From: Hyperoplus lanceolatus
Lineage: Eukaryota > Chordata > Actinopteri > Uranoscopiformes > Ammodytidae
Length of the DNA stretch: 64,000 bases
NCBI GenBank assembly: GCA_026929865.2
Contig: CM049397.1
Location: 31,444,698 to 31,508,697, forward strand
Direction: 5' to 3'
In this document: positions 11,641 to 23,782 of the stretch, one piece after another
Layout: each line of letters starts with the position of its first letter
How positions within the stretch are numbered: the first letter of the stretch is position 1
Notes under the pieces: generated by a model
Databases searched by the model: none
The model's input: only the letters and a program-made list of their open reading frames with translations
What the model was told of the DNA's origin: nothing
Position numbers and translations under genes: made by a program

Positions 11641-13024
11641 TTTTTAAATTTAAATTTAAAAAAAAGCAAGTGTGTTATCCTAACTTATCATGTTATTATG
11701 AAATATATTGGTTGGTCATAAATAGCAGGTGAAATATTACATACAGTACACTCTAATATTACAGTAATCCTGTTATAATTACAAACATTTTGTTGGTGGC
11801 TCCTGTTGTTGCTAGGCTACAGCTGAATGCCTGCTTGAACCTTAGTGCACTTTTCTTAAATGTTGAGATATTTTTAACCCGCTAACATCTCTGTTCTGTC
11901 TGGATTATAGCAGCAAACGCAAATAAAAGAAGTCAATGCTATATGTTGGATTAGCAACATTTATGTTTGTCTAAATAAAGCACATACAGTTTGGCAGTGA
12001 ATAAGTAAGGATATGTACAGTATGCCTGAAGCCTCTAAGAAATTAAAGAGCTTATCGGTGTACAATTAGATTATACACGTCCATAGATAGTGCGGTTTGC
12101 GGAGAGTTTATCTGTGTTGCAGTCCTTTGCCACAGAGTGCAATATTTGTTTGTGTGTGTGTGTGTGTGTGTCTGCAAGCTTGTACAGGACATCCATCGCT
12201 CTTAGTGTGTGGGCTACTCTTTACAAGCCTGGGGGAGAGTTTATAGAGGTGTGTGTGTTGTGTGGGAGATGGAAGGTGTTGGCTTTATTTCGGAGGACAT
12301 ATCAGTCCCCTGCCTTCAGCCTAAGACTCTTTTTTTTTCCTTATGATTTGATCTGTTTTTTAATTTTAATGTGTTTTTATGTATTATCAGCTTTTTATGA
12401 TACAACGTGCTTGTGCCAGGGGATGGCAGGATTAATCCGATGGACTTTGCAGCACTGAAAACAGTTTTTACTTAGTTTTTTGTTATTTGTGTTTTGGGAG
12501 GGAGGGGTTCGAGTTGCGTTGGGCTCCTCTGTACTTTGCTTGTCCACCATCGTCTGCCTTTATATTTGTCTCGCCCCTATTGGTCAGACCAAGATATTAA
12601 GAGACCGGGCAGTCGGTTTTTGGTGAATAAGTCCTCAGGTTTCTATTTATTTTGAATATTTATTTATTTATTTTAGTGGATATTATTATTGTGCTTCTTA
12701 TTCTGTTGTTGTCGTTGTTGTTGTTTTCCTATTGTACAGCCCATGCACTTGTGTCTGTCGTTGTTCAGAGGGACACTGCTCCATGTAAAACATGACTGGG
12801 TTTAAAGGGACGGTACACCCAATTTGCATCCTGCATGTCTTTTTTTTGTAACGACCAATATGGTGAGTAATTTACTTTTATTTTTTTTGCTAATTTTCTT
12901 CTGCATCTTTAGATTGAAGTTGTTTTTTGAAATAATTTTTCTGTTTTATTGTGCCTTTTTCTTTTTACACTTAGGTCATTACGGCTTTGCCAGAGTGGAA
13001 CATGTATCACTTTAAAACTCATAT

Positions 13025-13030
13025 AATAAA
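13025..13030 (+). terminator. Candidate poly(A) signal of camk2b
   Basis: AATAAA about 3.4 kb after the stop codon, just before the point where similarity to the TRIM-block repeats starts. Which signal is used cannot be decided from sequence. Confidence 0.4.
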
Positions 13031-13045
13031 GGATTGTATTTTGTG

Positions 13046-13395
13046 TGAACTATCCCTCTGACAGTTTCTTTTGAATGAAGGCTTTTTCAAGGTGAACCAC
13101 TGAGTCGTTGTGTTGTATACTTGTCTCCTCCAGTAACAGTGTTAATGCCTAGCTGGCCCTGTTTTAATAAGAAAAGGTCAAGGGTTACCTTAAGGCGTTC
13201 ACATGTGATCGTGCTAACCACAAATGACCCCACAACCCCTTCGAGACAAAATAGCAGCATGTACAGTGCAAAATTCTCTGTTGTTATTGTGTTTACTTGC
13301 CTTAAAATCAATATAATAAGATTCACATATTTTAAAATGAGGGATTACACAGTATTACAAAACAGCAACTAACTAGAGGCATAGCTGACATTTCC
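13046..13395. repeat. TRIM-block flanking repeat, copy 1
   Basis: About 350 bp starting GTGAACTATCCCTCTGACAG. It recurs at 16905-17280 and 22215-22600 with high identity, marking the boundaries of the duplicated TRIM units. Confidence 0.85.
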
Positions 13396-14892
13396 TTTGC
13401 ATGACAGTCAACGGGACACTTGTTTGTTTTTTAAATTTTATTTTTGATTCTCATTTTCTACTGAATGCTGGTTGCCTAGACGCAGATTGGACTTTTAGTT
13501 ATTGAATAAATACGTTGCATTGCATGCCATTGGTTCTCTCGGCCGCCCAATCAGAGAGTAGGAGGCGGGACTTGGATTATTAGATTTTTTTTCTCAGGAC
13601 ATCACAACACTTCCCAGGAGATCGTGACAGTCAAGGTAAAGACAAGGTAAACACTGCTTATAGAGCACCTTACAGTATGTCCATGCAGCATTCATTGGCT
13701 GCTCTTAAGGCACCTCTGCTGCATATATTCTAATACTGCTCTAAGAGCACCTTACAGTAGTTCCTCCTAAAAGCAGCATTCCCTCTGTTTCCAGCCGTAT
13801 TCTATCATTCTCTGCAGTTGGCTCTTTCTACCTTCTGTATAATAGGCTAATATTAATCCTCTAGTTTTCGGATTCTTCGGATTCTTGCTCTATTCTCCTA
13901 TGTGCTTCACGTGTTACTATAACTTCAATAAAATGTTTAAAAGGTGTTCTCAATAAAATGACCATTTAAATAGAAAGGTGAATTGTTCTCTGTTTGCAAA
14001 CACTTAACACTGCAGCATTGCTTTGATTTGAACCGATATCTTTATTAAACACAAATAACAAATATTTGCACAAATTTGCCGTTTTCATCTGGTAGTTTCT
14101 TTACTTTTTTCATATTTTCCTAAGTAAAAAAAAAAAAAAACAACATTCATTGACAATAGTAACTGTTTTAAGTTGCAGCCCTCACCCACACAATCTTAAG
14201 GTCAATGTTTGATGGACTGAAGAGAAACAAACTGTATCAAGCAAATTCTGCTGATTTTCCTTCAGTCAAATAAGCAAGAACTTAGAAATAGATTGTGTTT
14301 GTTCATGTGAAATTGAAATAAAATACAGAAAAATCTAACAATCACCAGTAATCTGCCTTTCATTCATGACACACACGGTAAACAAATAACAAATAAAGTA
14401 TAACATTAACACTCACTTTTTCTTTAAAAAAACTTAACCTATTAATATTAATGCATTTTTAAACGTTATACTTGTTGGATCAGAAGGAAAGCAAAAGGTT
14501 TACAATGTCAAAAATAAAAAAGGTAAGATGAGCTTTTTCTGTTATATAATTTAAGAATAAAGAATTATGCAAATTTAAGGTTGTTGCTCATCCTTGAAAC
14601 ATTACAAATTAAATTAAAGATTAAATCAAAATATAATCACATTATGCCACAATCATCATTTTGACACTAATGCTCCCCACACCTGATTATGCCTCCATTT
14701 AGGCTTTACTTAAAAATTATATCAAACAATAATCGAGGAATATATTCCATGTCATTTTCTGAAACAGAAACAAATCTTACTTTTTCAACATTTTCTTAAT
14801 ATTCTTTCAAATTACATTCTCATCTTTAAAGAACAAACTGGAATTGTTTGTAACAATAAAACACCACCATGATACAAATCCTCATCAATCTC
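13396..14892. other. Intergenic / 3' UTR of TRIM gene A
   Basis: Non-coding. Positions 13,790-14,100 match 18,370-18,660 and 19,310 onward; 14,040-14,870 match 19,300-20,200. It therefore belongs to the duplicated unit and probably includes the 3' UTR of the gene at 14893-16323. A minus-strand AATAAA (TTTATT on plus) near 14,041 is a candidate poly(A) site. Confidence 0.5.
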
Positions 14893-16323
14893 TCAGACCT
14901 CACCACCCTCCCTGAACATCACAGAGATATCAGCAGTTTTAGCATCACCAGCTGGTCCAATATTGAAATAAGGGAAGAGTTTCTCAGTGAAAGTGTCTTT
15001 GTGAGTGCAGATGTGAGTCATGTCTTCAGGGTGGTAGAAAGACACCTCCCCCCTGTCATAGTCCAGCTGGACTCTGATCCTCTGGAGACTCTTCTTCACT
15101 GTGACGGTCTGACCTGCTCCGTTACTGTATCTTCCATCACAATGCCACAAACACCAGATCCCATATTTTGGTGAAGCAGATAACTTCTCCTTCCTGTCAA
15201 CAGACTCTCTTGCAAAACCTACAATCCAGTCAGGATGGTCTCCCACCTCCACCTCCCAGCTGTGTTTCCCTGAGCTGAAGCCTTCAGAGCCCTGGACAGA
15301 CGCAGAATAAGTGTGTCTCTCTGGATTGTCAGGAAGCTGCTGCCATGTGTCTCCCTGTCTCACACTGGTCAGATCATCAGACAGATAGAGAATGGAGTGT
15401 GCAGTGTTTGGGTCCAGAATGACGGGACTGAAGTGGACCTTCTCCTTCATCTTCTCCCAGACCCTGAAGGACAGGTTGCCCAGGTGTTTGGCCACATCTA
15501 TCAGAGCTCCAGAGACCAGCTGTGGATCTGACACTGAGCTCTGGACTCTAGCTCTGGTCTGAGTGGCTTTATAACTGCTGAGGAATGGCACGTTGTGTTT
15601 CTGCAGCTCTTCTTCAACAGCAGAGATACTGTCTGACAGAGAGGAGATCTGCTCCTCAATCATCTTCATCTCTCTGCCGAGAGTCTTCCCCTTCTGCTCC
15701 TCTTCCTCCCTCAGAGCTGCCAGTCTGGACTCCTCTTCCTCTTTCAGGAACTGCTGGAGCTTGTTGAACTCTGCTCTGATCTGCCTCTCTGTGGACAACA
15801 GCTGCTTCTTGGAGTGTTCAACCACTTCATTGTAGGATTTCTTGACTTGTTTGTATTTGTCCCTCTTGTCCTGTAGAGACTTTAAGTCAGATTTCAGCTG
15901 GTCCTTCAGGCCACTGACTGCTTGTTCTACAGGAACCACCTTGTGACTCTGGTGGAGAGAAAACTCACAGACGGGACACACAGCTCTCTGCTCGTCCTCA
16001 CAGAACCAATAAGGGACTTCTGGATGTTTATCACACACAACCTCCTCTTTCTGCTTCTCTGGTTCAGTCTCAGTTGAACCAATATTCAGCCTCCCAGCAA
16101 AAGAGTCAGCCAGTCCCTTCAGTGACACATTGACACTTGGTTCTTCTATTGAGGATTTTATTTTACAAATGGGACAGTTTTTGTTCTTAGCTTGTTCCCA
16201 GAATGTTTTCAGGCAGCTTGAACAGAAGCTGTGGTTGCAGCTCAGAGACACAGGATCTCTGAACGTCTCTGAACACACATGGCAGTTCAGGAAACTTTCC
16301 ATGAGAGCAACTTTCTCAGCCAT
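14893..16323 (-). CDS. TRIM/B30.2 E3 ubiquitin ligase, gene A (TRIM35/A33-like)
   Basis: An intronless 476-aa TRIM protein. A complete C3HC4 RING sits at residues 14-53 (C14, C17, C29, H31, C34, C37, C50, C53). A B-box follows at 97-127 (C97, H100, C108, C116, C119, H124, H127), then a coiled coil at about 135-250 and a PRY-SPRY/B30.2 domain from about 290 to the end (the LDPNTA start and the SGKHSWEVEV core are visible). RING supplies E3 ligase activity, the coiled coil dimerises, and SPRY recognises the target. Single-exon class IV TRIMs of this type (TRIM35-like, zinc-binding protein A33-like, NF7-like) are greatly expanded in fish. The ATG is the first in frame and all domains follow it. 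An ISRE-like element lies 143 bp upstream. The exact orthologue is uncertain. Confidence 0.93.
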   Translation of the reverse strand: MAEKVALMESFLNCHVCSETFRDPVSLSCNHSFCSSCLKTFWEQAKNKNCPICKIKSSIEEPSVNVSLKGLADSFAGRLNIGSTETEPEKQKEEVVCDKHPEVPYWFCEDEQRAVCPVCEFSLHQSHKVVPVEQAVSGLKDQLKSDLKSLQDKRDKYKQVKKSYNEVVEHSKKQLLSTERQIRAEFNKLQQFLKEEEESRLAALREEEEQKGKTLGREMKMIEEQISSLSDSISAVEEELQKHNVPFLSSYKATQTRARVQSSVSDPQLVSGALIDVAKHLGNLSFRVWEKMKEKVHFSPVILDPNTAHSILYLSDDLTSVRQGDTWQQLPDNPERHTYSASVQGSEGFSSGKHSWEVEVGDHPDWIVGFARESVDRKEKLSASPKYGIWCLWHCDGRYSNGAGQTVTVKKSLQRIRVQLDYDRGEVSFYHPEDMTHICTHKDTFTEKLFPYFNIGPAGDAKTADISVMFREGGEV

Positions 16324-16465
16324 TTGATATTGAATTTATCTTTCCAGACTCACCAAGTTACAGTCACTTCACTTTTAAACTCAACTTATTCCAGTTCGGT
16401 GTTTTCCAGCAGAGATGTCACTCCCTGTACTGGCGACTCCGTACTGATCAACAATGTTAAAATCT

Positions 16466-16477
16466 ACTTTCACTTTC
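16466..16477 (-). promoter_or_regulatory. ISRE-like element upstream of TRIM gene A
   Basis: The minus strand reads GAAAGTGAAAGT, a clean match to the interferon-stimulated response element / IRF core GAAANNGAAA, 143 bp before the ATG. The homologous place before gene B also has a clean match. Confidence 0.65.
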
Positions 16478-16904
16478 ATTCACCTCTGTCACATGGTAAA
16501 TTATTAACTCCAGGAGATGCCGCGATTTCATGTTGTCACCAGCAGATGGTGGTGTCAGTCAGGATATCTTTCAAAGTGAAATATTGCACTTTTAAATCAC
16601 GGACACATTCCTTCTTTCTAAAGGCATAAACGAGGCATAAAGGATTATCTTCTCTTCAGTAAATGTAATGCCCAGCCTAGGGGAGCCTGAGGGCAACATA
16701 AAGGTTTGCTCACCTTTTCCCAACTCCCACAGATCAACCGTGACAACAAGGTGTTGCAGTCCACAGCTGATTGACTTCAGGGTGAGCAATGCAAAAAAAA
16801 ACACAATACATCTCTTTTTAAACAGACTTCCTTACCTATTTTAAAATAAAGCTAAATAAAATACAGGACACTTAACTTCCTCCCTAACAAAGTGACTTAA
16901 TACA

Positions 16905-17280
16905 GGATTGTATGAACTATCCCTCCAGCAGTTTATTTTGAATGAAGACTTCATCAAGTTGAACCACTGATTTGTTGTATTGTACACTTGTCTCCTCCAG
17001 TAACAGTGTTAAAGCCTAGCTGACACTGTTTTAAAAGGTCAGAGGTTACCTTAAGGCGTTCATATGTGATCGTGCTAAACACACTGACATGACCCACCGA
17101 CCCCTTCAAAAAAAGAAATGAAATAGCAGCATGTACACTGCAAATGTGTTGTTCTTCTATTTTTAGTGTGTTAACTAGCCTTGAAAAATCAATATAGTAA
17201 GATTCACATATTTTAAAAATTAGGGAGTATACAGTATTACACAACTACAACTCACTAGAGGCATAGCTGGCATTTCATTT
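16905..17280. repeat. TRIM-block flanking repeat, copy 2
   Basis: Second copy of the repeat starting GAACTATCCCTC. It is nearly identical to 22215-22600, and the upstream flank 16324-16904 also matches 21653-22214. Confidence 0.9.
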
Positions 17281-20221
17281 GGATGACAGTCAACATAACA
17301 CTTATTTTTTGGTGTTTAATTTTTAATTTTTATTTGGTTTCTCATTTCCTGAATGCTGGTAGCCTATAGGTGACTCCACCTTTCTTTATCTTTTCTCTCA
17401 GTTTTCTAAGTGCATATAACAATTTTTGTCTCCAGATGATATAATGAAGAGGATAGGGATGGTAAGGTAAGGTAACTTTATTTGTACCTGAGGGTAGATT
17501 TAGTTGCAGTTAAAAAGAATTGGCTGCTTACACACACATGCAGACAACATTAACAACATCGACAGACAGTGACATAAAAGTGACAACAGCTCCAGACATA
17601 GGAACATGGAATAAAAGCATAGAAAAAGGTATTACTATCAAAAGATAAATACTGAATACAAGCCATCATGGCAGATACAAAAAACAAGGTCAGAATAAAT
17701 AAATAAATAGATGAAGAAGGCCGTCCAGTCCATAGGTTAATAAGTTAGTGTGTAGCTTGATTAATTATGGTGATATATAATGACTGTGGCACTATGAGGA
17801 AGTTGACGGGGGTGATGATGATAATGTGATGAAGATTATGTTGCATGCTTTTTCTCTGTGTTTTCAGTGCAGCTGACAGATTAGAGGCATTTCAAGGAGT
17901 GAACGGGCTCCAGCAGGAGGCGCAGTCACACAAGGTAAAGCACAGACACACGGAGGGACAGTTTGATGATTCTAATGCAACTGCACAATGAGTTGACTTT
18001 TTAGTGTCATGATTCTGTAGGAACGATCGAAGCTAAAATCAAGATTGAAAATGATTAATTGTGCATCGCTGTAGGCCTATAGGCTACATGTAAACTACAA
18101 CCACTGCTCCCCTTGTCTAGTGGCGTCATATTCTGTTTGTTGTATTCGCGGCTAAATCCCCGGGTATAATTTAACTAGCCCCGAATATATTTTTTTGTAG
18201 AAAATAATAATAATTACATTTATTTTTTCTATTTTGATGCATGCACAGTCTTCACTCTGAAAACCTCCGCCGTATTCTGTCTCCAGCCAGTGACTAAAAG
18301 TTGCCCTGACAACACCGAGTCTGCTTCTCTCCATAGGCCGTCTTTCACTCTCTCTCCCTACCCTCTGTTTCCAGACGTAGCCTATTCAATCATTTCTCTG
18401 CAGTTGGCTCTTTCTACTTTCGCTTTTTGTGTCTTTTGTACTTTGTCAGTTTCGGTTTCTTCTGTATAATAATATTAAATCATCTTGTTTTCTGATTCTT
18501 CGGATAATTGCTGTTCTCTTCGTTCTACACATGTTAAGAAAATGTGTGTTATCAATGAAATTATCATTTAAAATAGAAAGATGAATTCTTCTCTGTGTTT
18601 GCAAACACATAAGACTGCAGCATAGCTTTGATTTATATTGATAGAAGTAACTCGGGGCATCATTTCACTATTTGAATCCAACATAAAGTGAATCCACAGT
18701 GATCTAATTAAGATGATGGAGTTCATCCAACTATGACTCATGTGCTGACTGGTTGTTTCACGACATCTGACAGTTAACATGAACACACAGGATCAAGCAG
18801 CAGCTACACCTTAATTAAAGGAATACTTCACCCATACGGAACCGGCGTTCTATCATTATAAAATCACTATTATAATATAATGAATGAGGTTTTTCTTCCC
18901 TCAGTCTTCCCTTGGCCCAGCTGTCCTGTTAATCCTAACCCTACATTTTTCTTACATCACAGTAAGAACAATGTCTATCTATGTCTATCTATCAATGTGC
19001 AGAAATGTAGGTTCGACAGTGAGACCATAAAACACTCTTTCTGCCTTTTCTCAGGCTAGGATGAACCAATTTAATTTTTTTTTGCACATTTATACTAAAT
19101 AGGATCTCAGAGTTCAATACACCTTCATATTCCCACCGGTGAAGTAGGTCTTTAATAAATGTACCAAGAGTTACGAAATGATCTCTGCAATGCGATCATA
19201 AAGAGATAGATATTAATGTTAGAGATCAAGATATGTGGTAAAGTTGCACATGCCAGATAGCCTATATTTAATGCATATTTAAATATACATGGTTACAACG
19301 ATTAAAGGTTAAAATCATTTATTAAACACCAGAAACAAAAATTCGCTGTTTTCATCTGTTAGACTATTTTCTTTTTGCTTTTTTTGTATAATTTTTTTAA
19401 GTAAAAAATAGAAGAAAAAAAATAGAAACCACATTCATTGACAATATAGTTTTTGTTGCAGCCCTCACCCACACAATTAAAGTCAATATTTAAATGACTG
19501 AAGAAAAACACAAACTTTATCAAGCAAATTCAGCAGAATTTCCTGCAGATAAATAAGCAAAAACTTTGAAGATTATGTTTGTTCATGTGAATAAAATTGA
19601 AATAAAATACAGAAAAAATCTGACAATCACCAGTAATCTGCCTTTCATTCATGACACACATGGTAAACACATAACAAATGAAATAGACATTAACATTCAC
19701 TTTTTCTTTCAAAAATCTGAACATATTAAATGAATTTTGAGAAAGTTCCCTTTTACATTTTTTTTATAATTGTTGGAAAAGATGGAAAGTAAAACGTTTA
19801 CAATGTCAAAACTAAAAAGGTAAGATGAACTTTTTCTGTTATATGATTTAAAATAAAAGAATAATGCAAACTTAGGGTTGTTCCTCATCCTTGAAACATG
19901 TCAAATTACATTAAAGATTAAATCAAAATATAATCACATTATGCCACAATCATCATTTTGACACTAATGCTCCCAACACCAGATTATGCCTCCATTTAGG
20001 CTTTACTTTTTCATTGTGTGTCCATGAAAAAAAATAAAAAATTATATCAAACAATAATCAAGGAATATATTCCATGTCATTTTCTGAAACAGAAACAAAT
20101 CTTACTTTTTCAACATTTTCTTAATATTCTTTCAAATTACATTCTCATTATTAAAGAACAAACTGGAATTGTTTGTAACTGACATTAAACCATCATCGTT
20201 ATAACATTCCTCATGAATCTC
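17281..20221. other. Intergenic between TRIM genes A and B
   Basis: No supported gene. 17,380-18,310 matches 22,675-23,320 apart from one inserted element. 18,370-18,660 and 19,300-20,200 match the region left of gene A, so the last part is probably the 3' UTR of gene B. AT-rich throughout. Confidence 0.6.
17464..17766. mobile_element. Retroposon-like insertion present in only one duplicate
   Basis: About 303 bp starting AAGGTAAGGTAACTTTATTT, flanked by the direct repeat ATGGT (17459-17463 and 17767-17771). The paralogous site near 22,765 has a single ATGGT and no insert, so the element went in after this part of the block was duplicated. The start resembles a reversed fish LINE/SINE 3' tail with (AAGGT)n. 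Confidence 0.75.
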
Positions 20222-21652
20222 TCAGACCTCACCATCCTCCCTGAACATCACAGAGACATCAGCAGTTTTAGCATCACCAGCCTTTCCAATTCCGAAATAA
20301 GGGAAGAGTTTCTCAGTGAAAGTGTCTGTGTAAGTGTAGATGTGAGTCATGTCTTCAGGGTGGTAGAAGGACACCTCCCCCCTGTCATAGTCCAGCTGGA
20401 CTCTGATCCTCTGGAGACTCTTCTTCACTGTGACGGTCTGACTTGCTCCGTTAGTGTATTTTCCATCTCTATGCCATAAACACCAGATCCCATTTTCTGG
20501 TGAAGCACCACACTCCCCCTTCCTGTCAACGGCCTCCTTAGCCAAACCTACAAGCCAATGAGGATGGTCTCCCACCTCCACCTCCCAGCTGTGTTTCCCT
20601 GAGCTGAAGCCCTCAGAGCCAAGGACATTGACATACTTAGTGTGTCTCTCTGGATTGTCAGGAAGATGCTGCTCTGTGTCTCCATGTCTCACACTGGTCA
20701 GATCATCAGACAGATAGAGAGAGTCGGCTGCAGTGTTTGGGTCCAGAATGACGGGACTGAAGTGGACCTTCTCCTTCATCTTCTCCCAGACCCTGAAGGA
20801 CAGGTTGCCCAGGTGTTTGGCCACATCAATCAGAGCTCCAGAGACCAGCTGTGGATCTGACACTGAGCTCTGGACTCTGGCTCTGGTCTGAGTGGCTTTA
20901 TAACTGCTGAGGAATGGCACGTTGTGTTTCTGCAGCTCTTCTTCAACAGCAGAGATACTGTCTGACAGAGAGGAGATCTGCTCCTCAATCATCTTCATCT
21001 CTCTGCCGAGAGTCTTCCCCTTCTGCTCCTCTTCCTCCCTCAGAGCTGCCAGTCTGGACTCCTCTTCCTCTTTCAGGAACTGCTGGAGCTTGTTGAACTC
21101 TGCTCTGATCTGCCTCTCTGTGGACAACAGCTGCTTCTTGGAGTGTTCAACCACTTCATTGTATATTTCCTCCGCTTCTTCATATTTGTCCCTCTTGTCC
21201 TGTAGAGACTGTAAGTCAGATTTCAGCTGGTCCTTCAGGCCACTGACTGCTTGTTCTACAGGAACCACCTTGTGACTCTGGTGGAGAGAAAACTCACAGA
21301 CAGGACACACAGCTCTCTGCTCGTCCTCACAGAACCAATAAGGGACTTCTGGATGTTTATCACACACAACCTCCTCTTTCTGCTTCTCTGGTTCAGTCTC
21401 AGTTGAACCAATATTCAGCCTCCCAGCAAAAGAGTCAGCCAGCCCCTTCAGTGACACATTGACATTTGGTTCTTCTATTGAGGATTTTATTTTACAAATG
21501 GGACAGTTTTTGTTCTTAGCTTGTGTCCAGAACTTTCTCAGACAGCTTGAACAGAAGCTGTGGTTGCAGCTCAGAGACACAGGATCTGTGAACGTCTCTG
21601 AACACACATGGCAGTTCAGGAAAATCTCAAAAAGAGTGTTTTTCTCAGCCAT
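20222..21652 (-). CDS. TRIM/B30.2 E3 ubiquitin ligase, gene B (TRIM35/A33-like)
   Basis: An intronless 476-aa protein with the same domain order as gene A: RING (CHVCSETFTDPVSLSCNHSF with the CPIC end), B-box, coiled coil, PRY-SPRY. From the B-box through the coiled coil to the start of the SPRY it is almost identical to gene A. The first about 10 residues (MAEKNTLFEIF), a short coiled-coil patch (EEAEEIYNE for KQVKKSYNE) and SPRY surface stretches differ. All RING and B-box metal ligands are kept, so it is probably functional. An ISRE-like motif is 142 bp upstream. The paralogue order and near-identical core point to recent tandem duplication with gene conversion. Confidence 0.93.
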   Translation of the reverse strand: MAEKNTLFEIFLNCHVCSETFTDPVSLSCNHSFCSSCLRKFWTQAKNKNCPICKIKSSIEEPNVNVSLKGLADSFAGRLNIGSTETEPEKQKEEVVCDKHPEVPYWFCEDEQRAVCPVCEFSLHQSHKVVPVEQAVSGLKDQLKSDLQSLQDKRDKYEEAEEIYNEVVEHSKKQLLSTERQIRAEFNKLQQFLKEEEESRLAALREEEEQKGKTLGREMKMIEEQISSLSDSISAVEEELQKHNVPFLSSYKATQTRARVQSSVSDPQLVSGALIDVAKHLGNLSFRVWEKMKEKVHFSPVILDPNTAADSLYLSDDLTSVRHGDTEQHLPDNPERHTKYVNVLGSEGFSSGKHSWEVEVGDHPHWLVGLAKEAVDRKGECGASPENGIWCLWHRDGKYTNGASQTVTVKKSLQRIRVQLDYDRGEVSFYHPEDMTHIYTYTDTFTEKLFPYFGIGKAGDAKTADVSVMFREDGEV

Positions 21653-21793
21653 TTGATATTGAATTTATCTTCCAGGACTCACCAAGTTACAGTCTCTTCA
21701 CTTTTCAACTTAATATATTCCAAATGTGTGTTTTCCAGCAGAGATGTCCTCCCTGTAATGGCGATTCCGTACTGATCAACAATGTCAAAATTT

Positions 21794-21805
21794 ACTTTCA
21801 GTTTC
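21794..21805 (-). promoter_or_regulatory. ISRE-like element upstream of TRIM gene B
   Basis: The minus strand reads GAAACTGAAAGT, matching GAAANNGAAA, 142 bp before the ATG and at the same relative place as in gene A. The two spacer bases differ from gene A but the GAAA repeats are kept. Confidence 0.65.
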
Positions 21806-22214
21806 ACCTCTGTCACATGGTAAATTATGAACACCGGAAGATGCTGCGATGTCATGTTGTCACCAGCAGATGGTGGTGTCAGTCAGGATATCTTTCAGAG
21901 TGAAATATTGCACTTTCTAAAGGCATAAACGAGGCATAAAGGACTATCTTCTCTTCAGTAAATGTAATGCCCAGCCTAGGGGAGCCTGAGGGCAACATAA
22001 AGGTTTGCTCACCTTTTCCCAACTCCCACAGATCAACCGTGACAACAAGGTGTTGCAGTCCACAACTGATTGACTTCAGGGTGAGCAATGCAAAAAAAAA
22101 AAAAACACAATACATCTCTTTTTAAACAGACTTCCTTACCTATTTTAAAATAAAGCTAAATAAAATACAGGACACTTAACTTCCTCCCTAACAAAGTGAC
22201 TTAATACAGGATTG

Positions 22215-22600
22215 TATGAACTATCCCTCCAACAGTTTCTTTTGAATGAAGGCTTCGTCAAGTTGAACCACTGATTTGTTGTATTGTACACTTGTCTCCT
22301 CCAGTAACAGTGTTAATGCCTAGCTGACACTGTTTTAATACTAAAAGGTCAAAGGTTACCTTAAGGCGTTCATATGTGATCATGCTAAACACACTGACAT
22401 GACCCACCGACCCCTTCAAAAAAAGAAATGAAATAGCAGCATGTACAGTGCAAAAGTGTTGTTCTTCCATTTTTATTGTGTTAACTAGCATTGAAAAATC
22501 AATATAGTAAGATTCACATATTTTAAACATTGGGGAGTATACAGTATTACACAACTACAACTCACTAGAGGCATAGCTGGCATTTCATTTGGATGACAAT
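22215..22600. repeat. TRIM-block flanking repeat, copy 3
   Basis: Third copy of the repeat at 13046 and 16905, to the right of gene B, ending near GGCATAGCTGGCATTTC. Confidence 0.9.
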
Positions 22601-23782
22601 CAACCTGACACTTGTTTTTGGTGTTTTTTTTTTTTTTTTTGGTTTCTCATTTCCTGAATGCTGGTAGCCTATAGGTGACTCCACCTTTCTTTATCTTTTC
22701 TCTCAGTTTTCTAAGTGCATATAACTATGTTTGTCTCCAGATGATATAATGAAGAGGATCGGTATGGTGATATCTAATGACTGTGGCACTATGAGGAAGT
22801 TGACGGGGGTGATGATGATAATGTGATGAAGATTATGTTGCATGCTTTTTCTCTGTGGCTCTATGTTTTCAGTGCAGCTGACAGATAAGAGGCATTTGAA
22901 GGAGTGAACGGGCTCCAGCAGGGGGCACAGTCACACAAGGTAAAGCACAGACACACGGAGGGACGGCAGTTTGATGATTCCAACTGCACAATTAGTTGAC
23001 TTTTTAGTGTCATGATTCTGTAGGAACGATCGAAGCTAAAATCAAGATTGAAAATGATTAATTGTGCAGCCCTGTCGGCCTATAGGCTACATGTAAACTA
23101 CAACCACTGCTCCCCTTGTCTAGTGGAGTCATATTCTGTTTGTTTTATTCGCGGCTAAATCCCTGGGTATAATGTAAGTAGCCCCGAATATATATTTTTT
23201 TGTAGAAAATAATAATAATTATATTTATTTTTTCTATTTTGATGCATGCGCAGTCTTCACTCTGAAACCCTATTCTGTCTCCAGCCAGTGACTAAAAGTT
23301 GCCCTGACAACACCAAAACACAATTAATCAAGAAAATAATCGACAGATTAATCGATTATCAAAATAATCGTTAGTTGCCGCCCTAATAAAAACCACAGAC
23401 ATTGGGAATGATTTTGACCTGCTCCGCCATTGTAGCTGAATAAACATTCACCCATCTGTTGCTCTGCGGGTGCACCGGCAGTGCAGACGGGTGCCGGTTT
23501 GTAGCGTTCTTTCTTCTGATTGGATACTACTTTTGGGATCTCCGAACAATTTAATTTGACGATTACATGCAGAGCGGGTGATGGAGAGATCGGAGGTATG
23601 AAACGTGCACACTATATAAGTGATCACTGTATAGAGTGATTTAATACGTATATTAACCTAAATATATCGCTCACTTCACCTTTAATATACTTTCCAATAA
23701 CATTATCACTTTTAAAGAACAAACTGGAATTTTTTGTAACTGTTATTAAACCAACACCACTATACAAATCCTCATGAATCTC
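22601..23782. other. Intergenic between TRIM genes B and C, with repeat insertions
   Basis: 22,675-23,320 matches 17,380-18,310. From about 23,320 the match ends inside a stretch rich in ATTAATCGATTATC-like words ending TAGTTGCCGCCCT, typical of a very common fish interspersed repeat. 23,381-23,690 is a different non-coding block, ending in TATAGAGTGATTTAATACG and CTTCACCTTTAATAT, possibly another inserted element. The 3' UTR of gene C begins near 23,700, where similarity to the other copies resumes. Confidence 0.5.

Larger units (their letters stand above)
10239..13050 (+). other. camk2b: camk2b 3' UTR (terminal exon)
   Basis: A non-coding, AT-rich tract downstream of the camk2b stop with no convincing gene in it. 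It starts with a GA-rich stretch after an acceptor at 10237-10238 and contains a retroposon tail at 11380-11640. A late AATAAA is at 13025-13030. Earlier AATAAA-like signals (near 11,925 and 11,975) could give shorter UTRs. The right end coincides with the start of the repeated TRIM block. Confidence 0.5.

Noticed and set aside
15313-15835. Plus-strand open frames over the TRIM genes (also 20,642-21,275 and 24,472-25,033)
   Set aside because: Antisense shadows of the conserved minus-strand TRIM coding sequence.
16592-16804. Small minus-strand ORF repeated at 21,879-22,115
   Set aside because: It is conserved only because the flank is duplicated; no domain, and the two ends differ.
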